Of a stretch of 59,062 bases of DNA, positions 57,071 through 59,062 are shown piece by piece. Source of the DNA: Pseudomonas akapageensis (GTDB taxonomy: Bacteria > Pseudomonadota > Gammaproteobacteria > Pseudomonadales > Pseudomonadaceae). The notes below the pieces were generated by a model. It saw only the letters and a list, made by a program, of their open reading frames with translations. It did not search any database and was not told the origin of the DNA. The stretch covers positions 170,128 through 229,189 of the forward strand of contig NZ_VXCP01000017.1 in assembly GCF_011355085.1 (NCBI RefSeq). The letters run 5' to 3'. Numbering within the stretch: the stretch's first letter is position 1; each line of letters starts with the position of its first letter. The position numbers and the translations under genes are program-made.

Positions 57071-58806
57071 CGGGTTTTTTCCTGATGCTGTTGCTGTTCA
57101 TACCAGAATTTACGCCGCAGCAGTTCCGCCGGGTCGTCGGGGATCTGCCGCAGCCATTGTTCGAGTGCCTGGCGCTGTTCACCGTCCAGTGTATTGCTGG
57201 AAGGGCGTGGCGGTGGACGGGTGGTCGACTCGTCGTCGGTGCCTTCGCCGGTGGTTTTTTGGGCTGCATCGGTCGAGGGCTGGGCAGGCTTGGCCTGTTC
57301 GTCGCTATTTTCACTGTTTTTCTGCTCGGACTCGCTGGCAGCGGCTTCTTGCTGCGCGGCACTGTCGGCTTCGGCCTGAGCGTTTTGCGCCGCCTGCTCA
57401 TTGGCGCTTTGTTCCTTCCTGGCGGCTTCTTCAGCGGCCTGCTGGCGACTGGCGTCCAGCAGGCCTTGAACCAGTTCCTTGTTTTGTAACGCCGGCTGCA
57501 AGTCAGGTTGAAGCTCCAGGGCTTGCTCATAAGCGTCGAGGGCGGCTTCCAGTTCACCGCTGCGGGCCAGGGCATTGCCGCGATTGTAATGGGCGCTGGC
57601 GCTACTGCCTTTGGCAAATTGTTGCGCGGCGCCGGCATAGTCGCCGGCTTCGTACAGGGCCAGGCCTTTCCATTGCGGCTCTTCGAAATGGCGCGCAGCG
57701 GCGGCCGGTTGCTGCCTCTCGAGCAGAAACTGGCCTTGCTGGTCGGGACGCAACCACAAATCGCGGAACTCAAGGGCATAGCTGGGCTGCGGCAGGCACA
57801 GTAGCAGTGGCAGGCAAAACAACCAGCCACGCCGGCCGGCGCAGGCCGCCAGCAACAACAACGGCAGAAGCAACCAGTAGCCCTGGTCGGCCCAGCTGTC
57901 GAGCTGTACGGTCTGGCCACTGCTGCGCAGGCTTTGCGGCCCCGACAACAGGCCCAGGCTGCGCAGGTCCAGGTCATCCACGCGCGCCTGGCGGTAGCGC
58001 CCGCCGACCTCGCCGATAAACGCCCTGAGGCTGGCATTGTCCAGGCGTGGCAGCAGAATCGCGCCTTGGGCATCCTTGAGGAATTCGCCGTTCTCCTGCG
58101 CCACCGGCGCACCCTCGGCGGTGCCGATGCCCAGCATCAATAAATCGGGGCCCTGACGCCCGAGGGCCTGACGGATGCCCTGGCGCTCCTGCTCATTCAG
58201 TGAAGAACCGATCAGCAGTATTCGACCCTGGCCGATCGCGCCCTGGGCGAGCAGGGCCAGGGCCTTGCGCACGGCGAGGTCGGCGCGGTGCCCTGGCTCG
58301 GGCATGATCGAAGGCTTGAGCGCCTCGAGCAGGTTGCGGCTGGTGGTCAGGTCATCGGACAGCGGTACCAGCGTGTGGGCGCTGCCGGCGTAGACGATGA
58401 TTGCCGTTTGCGCATCGCTGCGCCGCTCCAGCAAATCGAGCAACTTGCGCCGGGCCTGTTCCAGGCGGTTGGGCGCGATATCACTGGCGAGCATTTCCGG
58501 CGTCAGCTCCAGCAGTACCACCAGAGGGTCGGCCGGTTTCTGGCTGGATTGTTCCACCCGTTGCCAGCTGGGGCCGAGCAACGCCAGTACGGTCAGCAGC
58601 CAGGCCAGGCCAAGGGCGACCCACGGCAGTTTGCTGTCGTGTCCGCTACCACCGCTGAGCAGCACCGGGTGAAAGGCTTTGGGCAGAATCATCTGCCAGC
58701 GCCCGGCGCGCTTCTGTCGGTGCCAGAGTTGCCAGAGCAGCCAGCCGAGCAAGGGCAACGACAGCAGCCACCAGGGCCGGAACCAGTGAGGCCAGAGCGC
58801 GATCAT
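57067..58806 (-). CDS. batB: BatB-type VWA protein fused to TPR (BatB-BatC)
   Basis: 579 aa from ATG 58806. Two membrane helices (residues about 13-25 and 61-78), a VWA domain about 92-280, another helix near 310-345, then TPR (GNALARSGELEAALDAYEQALELQPDLQPALQ) and a Gln/Glu/Ala-rich low-complexity tail. The VWA metal site D-x-S-x-S is degenerate: E100-L-T102-P-E104. BatC in other bacteria is a separate TPR protein; here it is fused. An earlier in-frame start is rejected because this ATG overlaps the batA stop. Confidence 0.87.
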   Translation of the reverse strand: MIALWPHWFRPWWLLSLPLLGWLLWQLWHRQKRAGRWQMILPKAFHPVLLSGGSGHDSKLPWVALGLAWLLTVLALLGPSWQRVEQSSQKPADPLVVLLELTPEMLASDIAPNRLEQARRKLLDLLERRSDAQTAIIVYAGSAHTLVPLSDDLTTSRNLLEALKPSIMPEPGHRADLAVRKALALLAQGAIGQGRILLIGSSLNEQERQGIRQALGRQGPDLLMLGIGTAEGAPVAQENGEFLKDAQGAILLPRLDNASLRAFIGEVGGRYRQARVDDLDLRSLGLLSGPQSLRSSGQTVQLDSWADQGYWLLLPLLLLAACAGRRGWLFCLPLLLCLPQPSYALEFRDLWLRPDQQGQFLLERQQPAAAARHFEEPQWKGLALYEAGDYAGAAQQFAKGSSASAHYNRGNALARSGELEAALDAYEQALELQPDLQPALQNKELVQGLLDASRQQAAEEAARKEQSANEQAAQNAQAEADSAAQQEAAASESEQKNSENSDEQAKPAQPSTDAAQKTTGEGTDDESTTRPPPRPSSNTLDGEQRQALEQWLRQIPDDPAELLRRKFWYEQQQHQEKTR

Positions 58807-59062
58807 CGACGCCTCCGCAGGCGCAGGCGCTTGAGCTGCGCGCGCCATTCGGGATGCGGTTGCAGAAAGTTCGGCTTGGTGAGCAGGCGCTGCAGCGGGT
58901 TGTCCGGCCAGCGCTCGCGCAGCACCAGCAGCAGGCTCGCCAGCAAGGCACCGGCCAACGGCCAGCTGTACAGGGCTTGGGCGGGGCGGGCCTGGGTGGG
59001 TTGTTGCTTTCCCGGTGCCCTTTTGTCGCGGGCTTTGCCGGTTGCCTCCCGTTGCTGCCCGT
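58803..59062 (-). CDS. BatA C-terminus, VWA-domain protein (partial)
   Basis: Only about 85 residues are in the window. They contain a membrane helix (YSWPLAGALLASLLLVL) and a basic end (RLRLRRRR). Its stop overlaps the batB start (ATGA). The rest, including the VWA domain, lies beyond the right edge. The assignment rests on the operon order and the helix position. Confidence 0.7.
   Translation of the reverse strand, partial: GQQREATGKARDKRAPGKQQPTQARPAQALYSWPLAGALLASLLLVLRERWPDNPLQRLLTKPNFLQPHPEWRAQLKRLRLRRRR

Overview
The window is a stretch of a Pseudomonas chromosome, most likely a fluorescent species of the P. putida / P. fluorescens type. The evidence is the GC-rich codon use, the gene order (TetR, hydrolase, dus, ibpA, LysR, leuCD, methyltransferase, leuB, asd, usg, fimV, truA, trpF, accD, folC, dedD, cvpA, purF, metZ), which follows the Pseudomonas core arrangement as I remember it from P. 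aeruginosa, and the presence of typical Pseudomonas REP repeats. Almost everything is core chromosome. I see no prophage, insertion sequence, CRISPR array or integrated island.

Layout. Bases 1-21 are the 3' end of a tRNA-Glu with its terminator. Bases 225-3692 hold a TetR regulator, an alpha/beta hydrolase, a hotdog thioesterase, DusC and an IbpA-type small heat-shock protein with a sigma-32-like promoter and a ROSE-like RNA thermometer. Bases 3888-8119 (minus strand) carry a LysR regulator followed by a five-PAS GGDEF-EAL c-di-GMP enzyme. Bases 8251-14790 are the leucine / aspartate-semialdehyde block (leuC, leuD, methyltransferase, leuB, asd and the catalytically dead paralogue usg). Bases 14871-26492 run fimV, truA, trpF, accD, folC, dedD, cvpA, purF, metZ and an SDR gene, many overlapping by 4 bp. 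Three tRNA genes (Val, Asp, Asp) follow.

Bases 27152-33592 hold a DUF2242-like lipoprotein, a 28-residue acidic ORF, an AraC regulator in an operon with a nitrilase-like pseudoenzyme, the divergent dienoyl-CoA reductase fadH, and a PLP desulfhydrase-like gene. Bases 33697-43238 hold cytochrome b561, an ArsB-type transporter, DUF1853, nadK, a metallophosphatase, GlpG, YeaC, a DUF2797 protein and pepN. Bases 43569-47044 are a Ycf48-like / MMPL exporter pair. Bases 47306-49903 contain a small acidic protein, a secreted lactonase-type beta propeller and a run of four very small exported or membrane proteins. The remainder (minus strand) is a GST, sbcC, sbcD, batD, batB-TPR and the C-terminus of batA.

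Novelty. No large undescribed system is evident. The best leads are: (i) the nitrilase pseudoenzyme and AraC gene facing fadH across helically phased direct repeats; (ii) the small exported-protein cluster at 48944-49903; (iii) the DUF2797 protein that combines a multi-cysteine zinc region with a GIY-YIG-like core; (iv) the 28-residue acidic ORF; and (v) the Ycf48/MMPL pair without its usual partners. All functions come from reading motifs by eye; no database search was run.
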